Part shown: positions 1 to 8,649 of the stretch, in pieces
How positions within the stretch are numbered: the first letter of the stretch is position 1
How the letters are laid out: every line of letters starts with the position of its first letter
Source: Mycolicibacterium cosmeticum
GTDB lineage: Bacteria; Actinomycetota; Actinomycetes; Mycobacteriales; Mycobacteriaceae
NCBI GenBank assembly: GCA_016197365.1
Contig: JACPVS010000006.1
Coordinates: forward strand, 434,001-498,000
Length of the DNA stretch: 64,000 nucleotides
Reading direction: 5' to 3'
Notes under the pieces: generated by a model
What the model was told of the DNA's origin: nothing
The model's input: only the letters and a program-made list of their open reading frames with translations
Databases searched by the model: none
Made by a program: the position numbers and the translations under genes

Positions 1-1917
1 CACCCCGTCCAGGATGTCGACCAGATGCTGGGTTCCCAGGACTCCGCCGCGTGGAACGGTGTTGGGCCACAACCCTTCCTGCACACCGGCGATGACGACG
101 AAGTCCCACTCCCGGTCCAGCACGGCGTGGGCGCTGCGCACGGCAACTGCCTCGCCGCGGGCGGTGCGGTCGGCGGTGACCGGCAGGCTCAGTCCGTCGA
201 CGTGGTCGAGCAGACCCCTCAGTGTCGCCCCGGTGGTCCGGGTGACGTACTGCTCGGCCACGTCGAACAGGGAGGTGACGGCGTCGAGGTCGCGTTCGGC
301 GGCCGACCCCGCCGCGCCGCCGCGCTCCGCGGCCGCCACCCAGCGGCGTTGCAGGCCGCTGCGATGCCACGCCTGCCACAGCGTGGAGCGGGGATCTTCC
401 CCGGCGCGACGGCTGCGCTGCGCGGCACGCAACACTCCACCGACCCGCTGCAGGCTGCGTCCGTGCTCGGGTGCCACTCCGGCGGGCACCCGCCGGACGG
501 CATCGGCGAGCAGCTCGGGGAACTCCCGCTGATGGTTGTCGAGGCGGCGCAACGTCCGGCGCAGCTGTCGCAGCGAGACCGGGTCGACCCGGCCGATCGG
601 ACCGGTGACCAGGTCGAGCACCGCTTCGCCCGACACATCCTCCGCAGCGGCACCGAGCACCGTGAGCAGGGCGTGCACGGCGGGCTGCCGGGCCAGCACC
701 GGCTCGGCGGTGGGCAGGTCCACCGGGACACCGGCCGCGGCGAGCGCCCTCCCGAGTGTGGCGCCGGCTCGCGGCACGGATCGCACGATCACCGCCATCT
801 GCGACCACGGCACCCCGTCGATCAGGTGAGCACGGCGCACGGCGTCGGCGACCACGGCGGCCTCGGCGTGGGCCGATGCCGCGATGCGCACCGAGACCGA
901 CCCGGGGTTGTCTGCTGCACCGGTGAATTCACCGAGACCTTCGCCGGCGGGCAACCGGCGGGCGATACCGGAGATGGCGGTGGCCACCGCAACCGAACAG
1001 CGATGCGACGCCGTCAACGTGACGGCGGGAGTATCGGTGCGCAGCAACGCGGGATCGGCACCGCGGTACCCGAACACCGACTGGTTGGGATCACCGGCGA
1101 TGACGGTGAGCCCCGCGCCCGCGGCGAGGACACGGACGAGCAGCGCGGCCTGCGGGTCGAGGTGCTGGGCGTCGTCGACGAGCAGCAGTTGGATGCGGGC
1201 GCGTTCGGCGGCCAGCAGGTCCGGATCGGTGGCCAGCGCGTCCAGCGCGGCACCGACGAGTTCGGCGGCGCCCAGTGCAGGCACCGTGGCCTGCGGCGCG
1301 GCCATCCCGACCGCGGCACGGAGCAACATGACCTGCTCGTACACCTGCGCGAAGCGCCCGGCGGCCAGCCATTCCGTGCGTCCGGACAACTTGCCGAGGC
1401 GCTGCAGCGCCACCGGGTCGACCCCGCGCTCCGCGCAACGGGCCATCAGGTCGCGAAGTTCGGAGGCGAAACCCGCCGTGCCCAATGCGGGGTGCAGGGC
1501 AGACGGCCACGCCGCGGCACCGTCTTCGAGGTCACCGGCGAGTAGTTCGCGGATGATGCCGTCCTGTTCGGCGCCCGTGATGAGCCGCGGCGGCGGGTCG
1601 CCGTTGCGCTGGGCCGCCAGCCGCAGCACGGCGAAAGCGTAGGAGTGCAACGTACGCACCAGCGGTTCCCGGACCACCCCGGCCCCGCTGCGCAGCAGGG
1701 TGGCGGTGATCTCGGCCCTGGCCGCGGCACCCAGGCGCGCCGAACCCGTGAGCAGCAGGACCGACTCGGTCGGCGCCCCCGCGGCGATGTGCGCGGCAGC
1801 GGCGCGGGTGAGCAGTCTCGTCTTGCCGGTGCCGGGACCACCGAGCACGCGGACCGTGCCGCGCAGCCCGGGGTCACCCAGTGCGTCGGGCTCCAGCACG
1901 GTGCGGGATGCGGTCAT
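1..1917 (-). CDS. adnA: AdnA-type helicase-nuclease subunit, N-terminal part (3' end off window)
   Basis: UvrD/RecB-like motor subunit of the AdnAB complex, which unwinds and resects double-strand breaks in mycobacteria. The visible 639 residues start at ATG 1917 and run off the left edge. They hold a Walker A loop (GGPGTGKT, residues 26-33), a Walker B/DExQ-like segment (LLLVDDAQHLDP, near 245) and the GDPNQSVFGYRGAD motif (near 275) of SF1A helicases. The C-terminal RecB-type nuclease domain expected for AdnA lies outside the window. It is divergent from lipV with a 39-base gap, as in M. tuberculosis Rv3202c/Rv3203; that synteny is why adnA is preferred over adnB or uvrD. Function is inferred from family and position. 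Confidence 0.88.
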   Translation of the reverse strand, partial: MTASRTVLEPDALGDPGLRGTVRVLGGPGTGKTRLLTRAAAAHIAAGAPTESVLLLTGSARLGAAARAEITATLLRSGAGVVREPLVRTLHSYAFAVLRLAAQRNGDPPPRLITGAEQDGIIRELLAGDLEDGAAAWPSALHPALGTAGFASELRDLMARCAERGVDPVALQRLGKLSGRTEWLAAGRFAQVYEQVMLLRAAVGMAAPQATVPALGAAELVGAALDALATDPDLLAAERARIQLLLVDDAQHLDPQAALLVRVLAAGAGLTVIAGDPNQSVFGYRGADPALLRTDTPAVTLTASHRCSVAVATAISGIARRLPAGEGLGEFTGAADNPGSVSVRIAASAHAEAAVVADAVRRAHLIDGVPWSQMAVIVRSVPRAGATLGRALAAAGVPVDLPTAEPVLARQPAVHALLTVLGAAAEDVSGEAVLDLVTGPIGRVDPVSLRQLRRTLRRLDNHQREFPELLADAVRRVPAGVAPEHGRSLQRVGGVLRAAQRSRRAGEDPRSTLWQAWHRSGLQRRWVAAAERGGAAGSAAERDLDAVTSLFDVAEQYVTRTTGATLRGLLDHVDGLSLPVTADRTARGEAVAVRSAHAVLDREWDFVVIAGVQEGLWPNTVPRGGVLGTQHLVDILDGV

Positions 1918-1956
1918 GCCGACATGTCATCACGGGGGTCCGACAAGTAGCCTCAG

Positions 1957-2733
1957 ATGGTGCTGCACGCCTACCGCTACGGTCCCGACAAGCCGATCCA
2001 GGTACTGGCCATCCACGGACTGACAGGTCACGGCAAGCGCTGGGAGACACTGGCGGCCGAGCATCTGCCGGACGTGTCGATCCTGGCGCCGGACCTGATC
2101 GGGCACGGCCGATCGAGTTGGGCGGCACCGTGGACCATCGAGGCCAATGTGGCGGCGCTGGCCGCCCTCCTGGACGCCGAGGCCTCCGGGCCGGTGCTGG
2201 TGGCGGGGCACTCGTTCGGTGGAGCGGTGGCGCTGACGCTGGCGGCCACCCGGCCCGATCTGGTGGCGAGCCTGGTCCTGCTCGATCCGGCCGTCGCGCT
2301 GGACGGTCAGTGGATGAGCGACATCGCCGAGGCGATGCTGTCCTCCCCCGATTACCCCGATCGCGACGAGGCCCGCGCGGACAAGTTGTCCGGATCATGG
2401 GTCGAGGTGGACCGTGACGAACTCGAGCGGGAGCTCGACGAGCATCTGATCACGCTGTCCAACGGGCGCCTGGGCTGGCGCATCAGCGTGCCGGCCGCGA
2501 TGTCCTACTGGAGTGAGCTGACCCGACCGGTCGCGTTGCCTGCCAACAAGATTCCGGTCACCCTGATCCGCGCCACCCGTACCTCGCCGCCGTACGCCAC
2601 CGAGGAACTGGTCGACACCCTGCGCGAGCCGCTGGGCGACCACCTCACCCTGACCGAGCTGGACTGCGACCACATGGTGGGCCAGGCCCGCCCGGCCGAG
2701 ACCGCCGCCGTCATCCGCGCACAGCTGGGCTGA
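1957..2733 (+). CDS. lipV: alpha/beta-hydrolase (LipV-like)
   Basis: A 258-residue single-domain alpha/beta-hydrolase, probably an esterase or lipase (homologue of Rv3203 by synteny). The nucleophile elbow is GHSFGG with Ser86. The probable catalytic His is in DCDHMVG (His239), and an HGLTGHG oxyanion-loop segment lies at 20-26. There is no signal peptide or transmembrane segment, so it is probably cytosolic. The next gene starts one base after its stop, so the two are presumably co-transcribed. The true substrate cannot be read from sequence. Confidence 0.85.
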   Translation: MVLHAYRYGPDKPIQVLAIHGLTGHGKRWETLAAEHLPDVSILAPDLIGHGRSSWAAPWTIEANVAALAALLDAEASGPVLVAGHSFGGAVALTLAATRPDLVASLVLLDPAVALDGQWMSDIAEAMLSSPDYPDRDEARADKLSGSWVEVDRDELERELDEHLITLSNGRLGWRISVPAAMSYWSELTRPVALPANKIPVTLIRATRTSPPYATEELVDTLREPLGDHLTLTELDCDHMVGQARPAETAAVIRAQLG

Positions 2734-2734
2734 G

Positions 2735-3034
2735 ATGGCGCGCATCACCGAGGAGCAGGTGGAGGCGGTGCGCGCACTGGTGGCGGCGATACCGGCGGGC
2801 CGGGTGAGCACCTACGGGGACATCGCGGAGGAGGCGGGCCTGTCCAGCCCCCGGATCGTGGGCTGGGTGATGCGCACCGATTCTTCGGACTTGCCGTGGC
2901 ACAGGGTGATTCCCGCGTCCGGACGACCCGCGGCGCACCTGGCGACCCGCCAATTGGAACGGCTGCGGGCCGAAGGGGTGTTGGCCGCCGACGGACGGGT
3001 GCCGCTGCGCGAATACCGTCACGAATTCGCGTAG
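2735..3034 (+). CDS. alkyltransferase-like DNA-binding protein (ATL, MGMT fold, Trp replaces active Cys)
   Basis: A 99-residue protein consisting only of the C-terminal DNA-binding domain of O6-alkylguanine transferases. The methyl-acceptor motif PCHRV reads PWHRV (residues 54-58), so Cys is replaced by Trp55. This is the signature of ATL proteins, which bind alkylated guanines and hand them to nucleotide excision repair rather than repairing them. The recognition-helix segment SSPRIVGWVMR (38-48) is kept. It follows lipV with a one-base gap and its 3' end overlaps the convergent glycosyltransferase gene by 16 bases. It matches Rv3204 by position. Confidence 0.85.
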   Translation: MARITEEQVEAVRALVAAIPAGRVSTYGDIAEEAGLSSPRIVGWVMRTDSSDLPWHRVIPASGRPAAHLATRQLERLRAEGVLAADGRVPLREYRHEFA

Positions 3035-4083
3035 AAGTCCAGATGTGCGCGAGCGGCCGCCTCCCACGTCATCGACCTCGCCAGCGCGCGCCCGGGCGCG
3101 GGGTCGTGCGGGACCGCAAGCGCGGCCGCCATTTCGGCGACGAACCCGGCAGCATCGGCGGCGAAACGCACCGTGTCGCCGAACACCTCACGCAAGACCG
3201 GTAGGTCGCGGGTCACCACAGGCCTACCGGCTGCCAGCGCCTCCATGGCCGCCAGGCCGAACCCTTCCTTGGTGGACGGAAAGGCGAACACCCGGCAGCC
3301 CGCCACCAGTGCCGGCAGGTCGGCATCGGCGATGGCCCCCAGGATGACGGGCTGCACCCCGAGCGCGGCGCAGGAGGCGTCGAAGGCCACGCGGTAGTCC
3401 CGATAGTCGAAGAGCGTCTCCCCGCCCGCGATCACCAGGGACAGTTCCGGATGGCGTTGCCGCAGAAGGTGGTAAGCCTCGACAAGATCCAGGGTGCCTT
3501 TACGCGGTTCGATACCACCTACGGTCAGGACGTACGCCCCGAGCTCGTCCTGCCAACGGTTCCCCGCAGCGACGGAAGCGTCGATGAAACGTTGCGCGTC
3601 AACACCATTGGGGATCACCACCGGGTCCAGGCCCCAGCCCTCCCGGACCTCGGCCGCGACCGCGGCGGACACGCAGATGCGGGCGGACGGCTCCACGATC
3701 GCCTTCTCGTGGCATTCGGCGAGCACCGGGGTGGTGAACTGGTCGAGGTGGTGGATGGTGCGGATGCACGTCCCGACAGCGTTGGCACTGATGCAATCCT
3801 GGGCGTGCACGACGTCGTACTCGCCCGCGGTGAACTCCCGGCCCAGCACCTCGATCGATCGGACGATGCGATCGGTGACCGTGTCGGCGGGATGATCGAC
3901 GAACTCCACCAACCGCACCGTGACGGCCGGGTCGATCTCCCGGAAGAAGCCGCGATCGCCCGCGCGGGCCAGCGACCACACCGTGACGTCGGCCCCCAGG
4001 CGGGCCATCGCCTCCGCGAGGTAGAGCGTGTGCACCACTCCTCCACGAGGTTTGGTGGAATAGGTCAGCAGGGCGATGCGCAC
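3019..4083 (-). CDS. GT4-type glycosyltransferase of the nit cluster (MSMEG_0565 family)
   Basis: A 354-residue GT-B fold glycosyltransferase, last gene of the nit operon. The N-terminus has the glycine-rich loop KPRGGVVHTLYLAEAMARLG (11-30). The C-terminal donor domain carries the E-x7-E motif of GT4 enzymes in FPSTKEGFGLAAMEAL. GTG 4083 is chosen as start because it lies two bases after the stop of the preceding nitrilase-like gene; the reading frame stays open further upstream but would overlap that gene. Its position in an otherwise nitrogen-related operon matches the MSMEG_0565 family. Acceptor and sugar donor are unknown; it may decorate the product of the upstream enzymes (inference). 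Confidence 0.82.
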   Translation of the reverse strand: MRIALLTYSTKPRGGVVHTLYLAEAMARLGADVTVWSLARAGDRGFFREIDPAVTVRLVEFVDHPADTVTDRIVRSIEVLGREFTAGEYDVVHAQDCISANAVGTCIRTIHHLDQFTTPVLAECHEKAIVEPSARICVSAAVAAEVREGWGLDPVVIPNGVDAQRFIDASVAAGNRWQDELGAYVLTVGGIEPRKGTLDLVEAYHLLRQRHPELSLVIAGGETLFDYRDYRVAFDASCAALGVQPVILGAIADADLPALVAGCRVFAFPSTKEGFGLAAMEALAAGRPVVTRDLPVLREVFGDTVRFAADAAGFVAEMAAALAVPHDPAPGRALARSMTWEAAARAHLDFYANS

Positions 4084-4085
4084 GG

Positions 4086-4931
4086 TCAACCCCGGACGGA
4101 CTTGACCTGGTAGGTGGCCGGGCGCAGTTCGGCCAGATGGTTCAACACCCTTCTGGCGCGGGTGATCTCGGCCAGCACATCGATTTCCGCCTTCGCGATG
4201 CCACCTTTGGACCGGGTGGTGGCGAGGATGTCGCCACCGGGCCCCACCACCTTGGCCTGCCCCAGGAAGCGCAGGTTGCCCATCACGCCGGTCTGGTTGG
4301 AAGACACCAGGACGACTTGGTTCTCCGCCGCACGGGCACAGTCGTAGAGGTCGAACAGTCGGGACTGCCGGTCGGCCGGCAGCCGTGAAGCGCGATCGGT
4401 GACGCTCGCCGGCCACGCCGACAGCGCGGCGATGATCTCGGCGCCGTCGACGGCAAGTGCGCGTGCGGCCTCCGGGAAGGTCTTGTCGTAGTCGATGAGC
4501 ATCCCGACCCGTCCGACCGGGGTGTCGAAGGTGCTGAACCCGTCACCCGCCAGATAGGTGAGGGCCTCGCCGGCGGGCTGGTGCACCTTGCGATACGTGC
4601 CGAGCACGCCGTCCCCGGACACGCAGATCGCCGCGTTGTAGCGGGCACCGCCGGGTGCCGCCTCCGCGTAGCCGACGCAGACCGTCATCGCACCCGCCGC
4701 GGCGATGACCGCGGCGATCTCGGCACCGTCGGGATCCAGTGCGGGCGGCGGATCGTCCGGATCGGGTGTGGTGAAATCGCCGATGTAGCCGCCGAGACAG
4801 GCATCGGGCAACACCAGCAAGTCGACTCCGTCCTGTGCCGCCGACTCGACGATGCCGACCACTTTCGACACCCCGCGGTCCACATCCCGGCCGAAGTGGG
4901 CGGCAACCGCTCCCAACGTGACTGGCGCCAT
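4086..4931 (-). CDS. nitrilase-fold protein lacking catalytic Cys and Glu (probable pseudoenzyme)
   Basis: A 281-residue carbon-nitrogen hydrolase-fold protein, clearly a paralogue of the intact nitrilase four genes upstream in the same operon. Of the nitrilase triad only Lys is kept (Lys115 in YRKVHQPAGE). The Glu position reads LPDACLGG (Asp43), where the paralogue has FPEAAIGG. The nucleophile position reads LIDYDKTFPE (Asp147), where the paralogue has QICYDKAFPE. The DNA codes GAT and GAC respectively, with no frameshift nearby. The fold is otherwise complete, so it may be a regulatory or structural partner of the active nitrilase, or bind the substrate (inference). It starts eight bases after the GNAT-AIR-synthase fusion gene. 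Confidence 0.87.
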   Translation of the reverse strand: MAPVTLGAVAAHFGRDVDRGVSKVVGIVESAAQDGVDLLVLPDACLGGYIGDFTTPDPDDPPPALDPDGAEIAAVIAAAGAMTVCVGYAEAAPGGARYNAAICVSGDGVLGTYRKVHQPAGEALTYLAGDGFSTFDTPVGRVGMLIDYDKTFPEAARALAVDGAEIIAALSAWPASVTDRASRLPADRQSRLFDLYDCARAAENQVVLVSSNQTGVMGNLRFLGQAKVVGPGGDILATTRSKGGIAKAEIDVLAEITRARRVLNHLAELRPATYQVKSVRG

Positions 4932-4939
4932 GGCTCCCC

Positions 4940-6322
4940 TCAGGCCGCTCCGAGACCGGTGACCGGCGACGCCAACACCGTCGTCGCCGCTCCGTCAGGC
5001 CAGCGTAGGCGCACCCCGGCCGTCGCGGTGAGTGACCCGCAGGCTGCCGTCTGCACCCCGTGCGGAGCGGGAACGGATTGCCGGGCGCCCGCGGTCAGCA
5101 TCGCGTAGCCGGGAAAACACGTCAGCCAGGAACCCATCGAAGCGTCGGTGGGACGCGGGACGGCGGCGACGTCGAGTTCGGCGCCGGTGCCACTGGCCTC
5201 GGCCAGCATCCCGAGGGTGCCGACGATGCCGGCCATGCTGACGTCCTTGGCCGCCTGCGGCGCCATCCCTGCGACCAGACCGGTCATGGCGCGCAACTCG
5301 GCGCCGCCGCGCATGCTGGTCGAATCCCATTGCCTGCCGGTGTAACCCGGCCGCCAGGTGCCGGTCAGATCGACGGTGAGCCCGACGCCGTCACCGGGCC
5401 TGCCGCCCCCGCCGGGCACCGGTGCGGCCGTGCGGCCCAGCGCGGTGACCGCCAGCACAGCGGGCACGCCGAGTTGCGTGTGCCCGCCCAGCACAGGGAC
5501 ATCCCACGCCCTCGACGCCGCGGCGACACCACTGAGGATCCGATCCAGCAGCGCTCGTGTCGGGGCACCGACCGCGTCGAGCAGCCCCACCGGAGCCGCA
5601 CCCATCGCGGTCAGGTCGTTGACATTCACCAGCACCGAACACCATCCGGCCCACTCCGGGTCGCGTTCCACCATGGACGGGATGATGGCGTCGCAGGCGG
5701 CGATCAGATCGGTGCCGGACACCGGTGCCCCGTCGTCGCCGAGGAAACCTGCCGGTCCGAGCGCGCCCGCCACCGATCGCAGCGGAGCCAGGGACGGCCC
5801 GAGAAACGACTTGGTGGCGCAGGCCAGGGCCCGAAACGGATTGAGCGGCCAACGGATCCAGGTGTGCGGGTGGCCGGCGACCTCGGTGTCGCCCAGCGTC
5901 TGCCAGCCCAGTGCACTGAACATCGGCAGATACCGGCGTTGCACGGTGGCCTCGAAACGCAGCACCCCGGCGGACTCGGCGTGCGCGCACGCGGCCCGGA
6001 TCAGCGCCGGCCCGACGCCGGTCGGTGCGGCGGGGTCGGCGACCAGCCTGCTGCCCGTCCACCAGCCCAGGTCGACCGCCCCGACGGGCGCCAGTCGAAC
6101 ACCGCCCAGCACGCGGCCATCGGGGTCGGTGGCCACGAGCACGACGGTGCGCGGATCATCGTCGACGTCATCGCGGTCGGTGCCGGCGAAAAGTCTCTGT
6201 TCGACGACGAAGGCCTCGCGCCGCAGCCGCCGGTATCCCTCGATCTCGACCTCGTCGGCTGGACGCACGAGAAACGCTGCGGGCGCCCGGGTTCCGGACA
6301 GAATGGACAGTTCGGTCATCAT
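4940..6322 (-). CDS. GNAT acetyltransferase fused to AIR-synthase-like domain (MSMEG_0567 / sll0787 type)
   Basis: A 460-residue fusion. Residues 1 to about 150 form a GNAT-like domain (RLRREAFVVEQ near the start, then RYLPMFSALGWQ). The rest is related to the PurM/AIR synthase family, with FLGDDGAPV and NVNDLTAMGA segments that correspond to the ATP- and metal-binding parts of that fold. Other bacteria encode these as two neighbouring proteins of the Nit1C cluster. ATG 6322 overlaps the stop of the radical SAM gene (ATGA), implying translational coupling; a second ATG follows at once at 6319. The reaction is not established; an ATP-dependent ring closure or phosphorylation plus acyl transfer is only a family-based guess. 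Confidence 0.85.
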   Translation of the reverse strand: MMTELSILSGTRAPAAFLVRPADEVEIEGYRRLRREAFVVEQRLFAGTDRDDVDDDPRTVVLVATDPDGRVLGGVRLAPVGAVDLGWWTGSRLVADPAAPTGVGPALIRAACAHAESAGVLRFEATVQRRYLPMFSALGWQTLGDTEVAGHPHTWIRWPLNPFRALACATKSFLGPSLAPLRSVAGALGPAGFLGDDGAPVSGTDLIAACDAIIPSMVERDPEWAGWCSVLVNVNDLTAMGAAPVGLLDAVGAPTRALLDRILSGVAAASRAWDVPVLGGHTQLGVPAVLAVTALGRTAAPVPGGGGRPGDGVGLTVDLTGTWRPGYTGRQWDSTSMRGGAELRAMTGLVAGMAPQAAKDVSMAGIVGTLGMLAEASGTGAELDVAAVPRPTDASMGSWLTCFPGYAMLTAGARQSVPAPHGVQTAACGSLTATAGVRLRWPDGAATTVLASPVTGLGAA

Positions 6323-7374
6323 GCCCCCAGGTTCTGCAACACCGAACAGGCCCCGCAGGCCGCGCACCCGGCCCGCTGATCGGCACCCGCCATACCCGCC
6401 ATGGTCAACAACGCGGCGACCTCGCGGGACACCTTCTCCACCAGCGCGGCGTCGGGAGAAGCGGCCGAGTCCACGTCGACGGCCAACGATCCCGTCTGCG
6501 GACGGTAGGGCACCACGAACGGGTAGACGCCCATCTCGACCAATTCGGCTGCCCCGGCGACGAGTTCGTCCGGATTCTCCCCGAGACCGACCAGAAGATA
6601 GGTCGACACCTGGTTGCGGCCGAAGATCCGCACCGCCTCCCGCCACGCCGCCCGGTAGCTGTCCATCGGCACGGTGGCCTTGCCGGGCATCCAGCGCCGG
6701 CGTACCTCGTCGTCCAGCGACTCGACGTGGATGCCGATCGCGTCGGCACCGGCCTCCCGGAGTTCGGTGAGGACCGCCAGATCTGCCGGGGGTTCACACT
6801 GCACCTGGATCGGCAGGTGCGGGACGGCGGCCTTGACCGCACGCACGCACCGGGCCAGATGTCGTGCACCGCGGTCGCTTCCGGCCGACGTGCCGGTGGT
6901 CATCACCATCTGGGTGACGCCGTCCAGACGCACGGCGGCCTCGGCCACCTCGGCGAGTTCGGCGGGGCGTTTGACCGCGGTGGTGGCACCCGCGCGCAGC
7001 GATTCCTCGATGGTGCAGAACCGGCAGCGTTGTTCTGCCGCGTACCGGATACAGGTCTGTATGACGGTGGTGGCCAACACATTCCGCCCGTGTAGCCGCG
7101 CCAGCTTCTCGTAGGGCACACCTTCGGCGGTGTGCAGGTCATAGAACCGGGGCCGGTCGATGACCTCGACGTCCAGCCCGGTGTCCACGCCGTCGAGCAG
7201 CACCCGGGAGCCGTCGAACACGAAGGGGCTTTCCGGGTTTCGCGGGATGGCGGCGTTCAAGCCGTCGATGACGAGGTGGCCGTCGGCACTGGGCCCGGCG
7301 CCGGCGGATCGGCTGACCGGCGGGCGGCCGCGAAAGCCCGACAGGGCGAGATCGACTCTGGTGGATACGGACAC
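6319..7374 (-). CDS. radical SAM protein of the nit cluster (MSMEG_0568 family)
   Basis: A 351-residue radical SAM enzyme. The probable iron-sulfur ligands are Cys108, Cys117 and Cys120 (C-x8-C-x2-C, ending RCRFC), a longer first spacing than the usual C-x3-C-x2-C. A second cysteine group, CAACGAC (337-343), lies near the C-terminus and could hold an auxiliary cluster. Between them are radical SAM-barrel strands (QMVMTTGTSAG, IQVQCEPPADL, AIGIHVES). It sits nine bases after the flavoprotein gene and overlaps the next gene by four bases. In Nit1C clusters this is the NitD component; its reaction is unknown. Confidence 0.87.
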   Translation of the reverse strand: MSVSTRVDLALSGFRGRPPVSRSAGAGPSADGHLVIDGLNAAIPRNPESPFVFDGSRVLLDGVDTGLDVEVIDRPRFYDLHTAEGVPYEKLARLHGRNVLATTVIQTCIRYAAEQRCRFCTIEESLRAGATTAVKRPAELAEVAEAAVRLDGVTQMVMTTGTSAGSDRGARHLARCVRAVKAAVPHLPIQVQCEPPADLAVLTELREAGADAIGIHVESLDDEVRRRWMPGKATVPMDSYRAAWREAVRIFGRNQVSTYLLVGLGENPDELVAGAAELVEMGVYPFVVPYRPQTGSLAVDVDSAASPDAALVEKVSREVAALLTMAGMAGADQRAGCAACGACSVLQNLGA

Positions 7375-7383
7375 AACGGCTCC

Positions 7384-8649
7384 CTAGATGGCGACGGCGT
7401 CGGTGCGGAAGGTGCGTCGGCGAACCTTGCTGATGATGTGATCGGCGACGTGTTGCGCGTCGCGGTCGATGCCCAGGAAACGCCCGGAGCCCCAGGTGTG
7501 CATCCACGGCAGGCCGACGAAACTCAATCCGTCGACGGTGGTGATGCCGCGGGTCTGCATGGGCCTGCCGCCGCCGTCGAACGCGCTGGCCTCGATCCAG
7601 CGGTAGTCGGGCCGGTAGCCGATGGCCCAGACGATGCTGGTGACGCCGGCCGCCGCCAGATCCAGTGCGGTGGGGGCGGTTTCGCAGGCCCACACCGGCT
7701 CATACCGCGAGGGTGGCGGCGCGTCGATCCCCGCGGCCTCGATGTGCCGGTCGATATCGGCGCAGATCGAGTTGTAGACCGCATCAGCGTGGTCCAGCGC
7801 CTGGGTCAGCGTGGGTTCGAACCGCAGCAGGGAGTCCTTGCCGTCGGCCAGGGTGCCGTACAGCTTCATCCCCTCGGCGGCGAACTGGCGCAGGTCGACG
7901 TCACGTCCGCCGTCGCGCCCGGTGACGTAGTGGTTGGTCTTCTCGATCGCGGCCTTGCCACCGGGGTACTGCTGCGCGGGCCGGTCGTACAAGCCCATAT
8001 CCGCCAGCCACGTCATGCAGTCCCGCCCCCGGTAGAACCTGGCCACCCGCGGCGCGCTGCCGACCGCGAGGTGCACCTGCCGGCCCGCCAGGTGCAGGTC
8101 TTCGGCGATCTGAGCGCCCGACTGCCCGGTCCCGACCACCAGCACCGCACCGTCGGGCAGCTGCGCGGCGTTGCGGTACAGCTCGGAGTGGATCTGGGTG
8201 ATCTCGGTGTCCAAGGTGCTCGCGTACGGCGGGATCACCGGAAGGGGATAACCGCCGGTGGCGATGACGACATGCGCGCAGGTGAGGGTCTCTCCGTCGT
8301 TGAGGGTGAGTTCGAATCCCTCTGGATGATGGGCCAGCCGGGTCACCCTGGTCTGGGTGCGCAGGGGCGGGGTGAAGGTGTCCAGCCAACCGGACAGCCA
8401 CGCCACCACCTCGTCGCGCGTCATGAAGCCGTCCGGGTCGGGCCCGGCGTAGGCGTAGCCGGGCAGTTTGCAGTGCCAGTTCGGTGTCACCAACGTGAAG
8501 TTGTCCCAACGGGTGTCGGCCCAGGCATGCACCGCGGTGCCGGCCTCCAGCACGACGTGCTCGACGCCTGCACGGCCGAGGTACCAGCTGACCGATAGTC
8601 CGGCCTGTCCGCCGCCGATGACGGCGACTGGGGTGTGCGTCGTCGTCAT
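7384..8649 (-). CDS. flavin-dependent oxidoreductase of the nit cluster (MSMEG_0569 family)
   Basis: A 421-residue FAD-dependent monooxygenase-like protein. An FAD-binding GGGQAG motif lies at 12-17 in VAVIGGGQAGLSVSWYLGRAG. A second dinucleotide-binding motif, VVGTGQSGAQIAEDL, lies near the middle, as in flavin monooxygenases that bind FAD and NADPH. A late ATG-type segment (SIVWAIGYRPDYRW) completes the pattern. ATG 8649 overlaps the stop of the small upstream gene (ATGA). In the Nit1C cluster of cyanide-using bacteria this corresponds to NitH. The oxidised substrate is not known. Confidence 0.87.
   Translation of the reverse strand: MTTTHTPVAVIGGGQAGLSVSWYLGRAGVEHVVLEAGTAVHAWADTRWDNFTLVTPNWHCKLPGYAYAGPDPDGFMTRDEVVAWLSGWLDTFTPPLRTQTRVTRLAHHPEGFELTLNDGETLTCAHVVIATGGYPLPVIPPYASTLDTEITQIHSELYRNAAQLPDGAVLVVGTGQSGAQIAEDLHLAGRQVHLAVGSAPRVARFYRGRDCMTWLADMGLYDRPAQQYPGGKAAIEKTNHYVTGRDGGRDVDLRQFAAEGMKLYGTLADGKDSLLRFEPTLTQALDHADAVYNSICADIDRHIEAAGIDAPPPSRYEPVWACETAPTALDLAAAGVTSIVWAIGYRPDYRWIEASAFDGGGRPMQTRGITTVDGLSFVGLPWMHTWGSGRFLGIDRDAQHVADHIISKVRRRTFRTDAVAI

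Noticed and set aside
25..1545. 506-codon open frame antisense to adnA
   Set aside because: The opposite strand encodes Walker A, Walker B and later helicase motifs; the plus-strand product has no family character.
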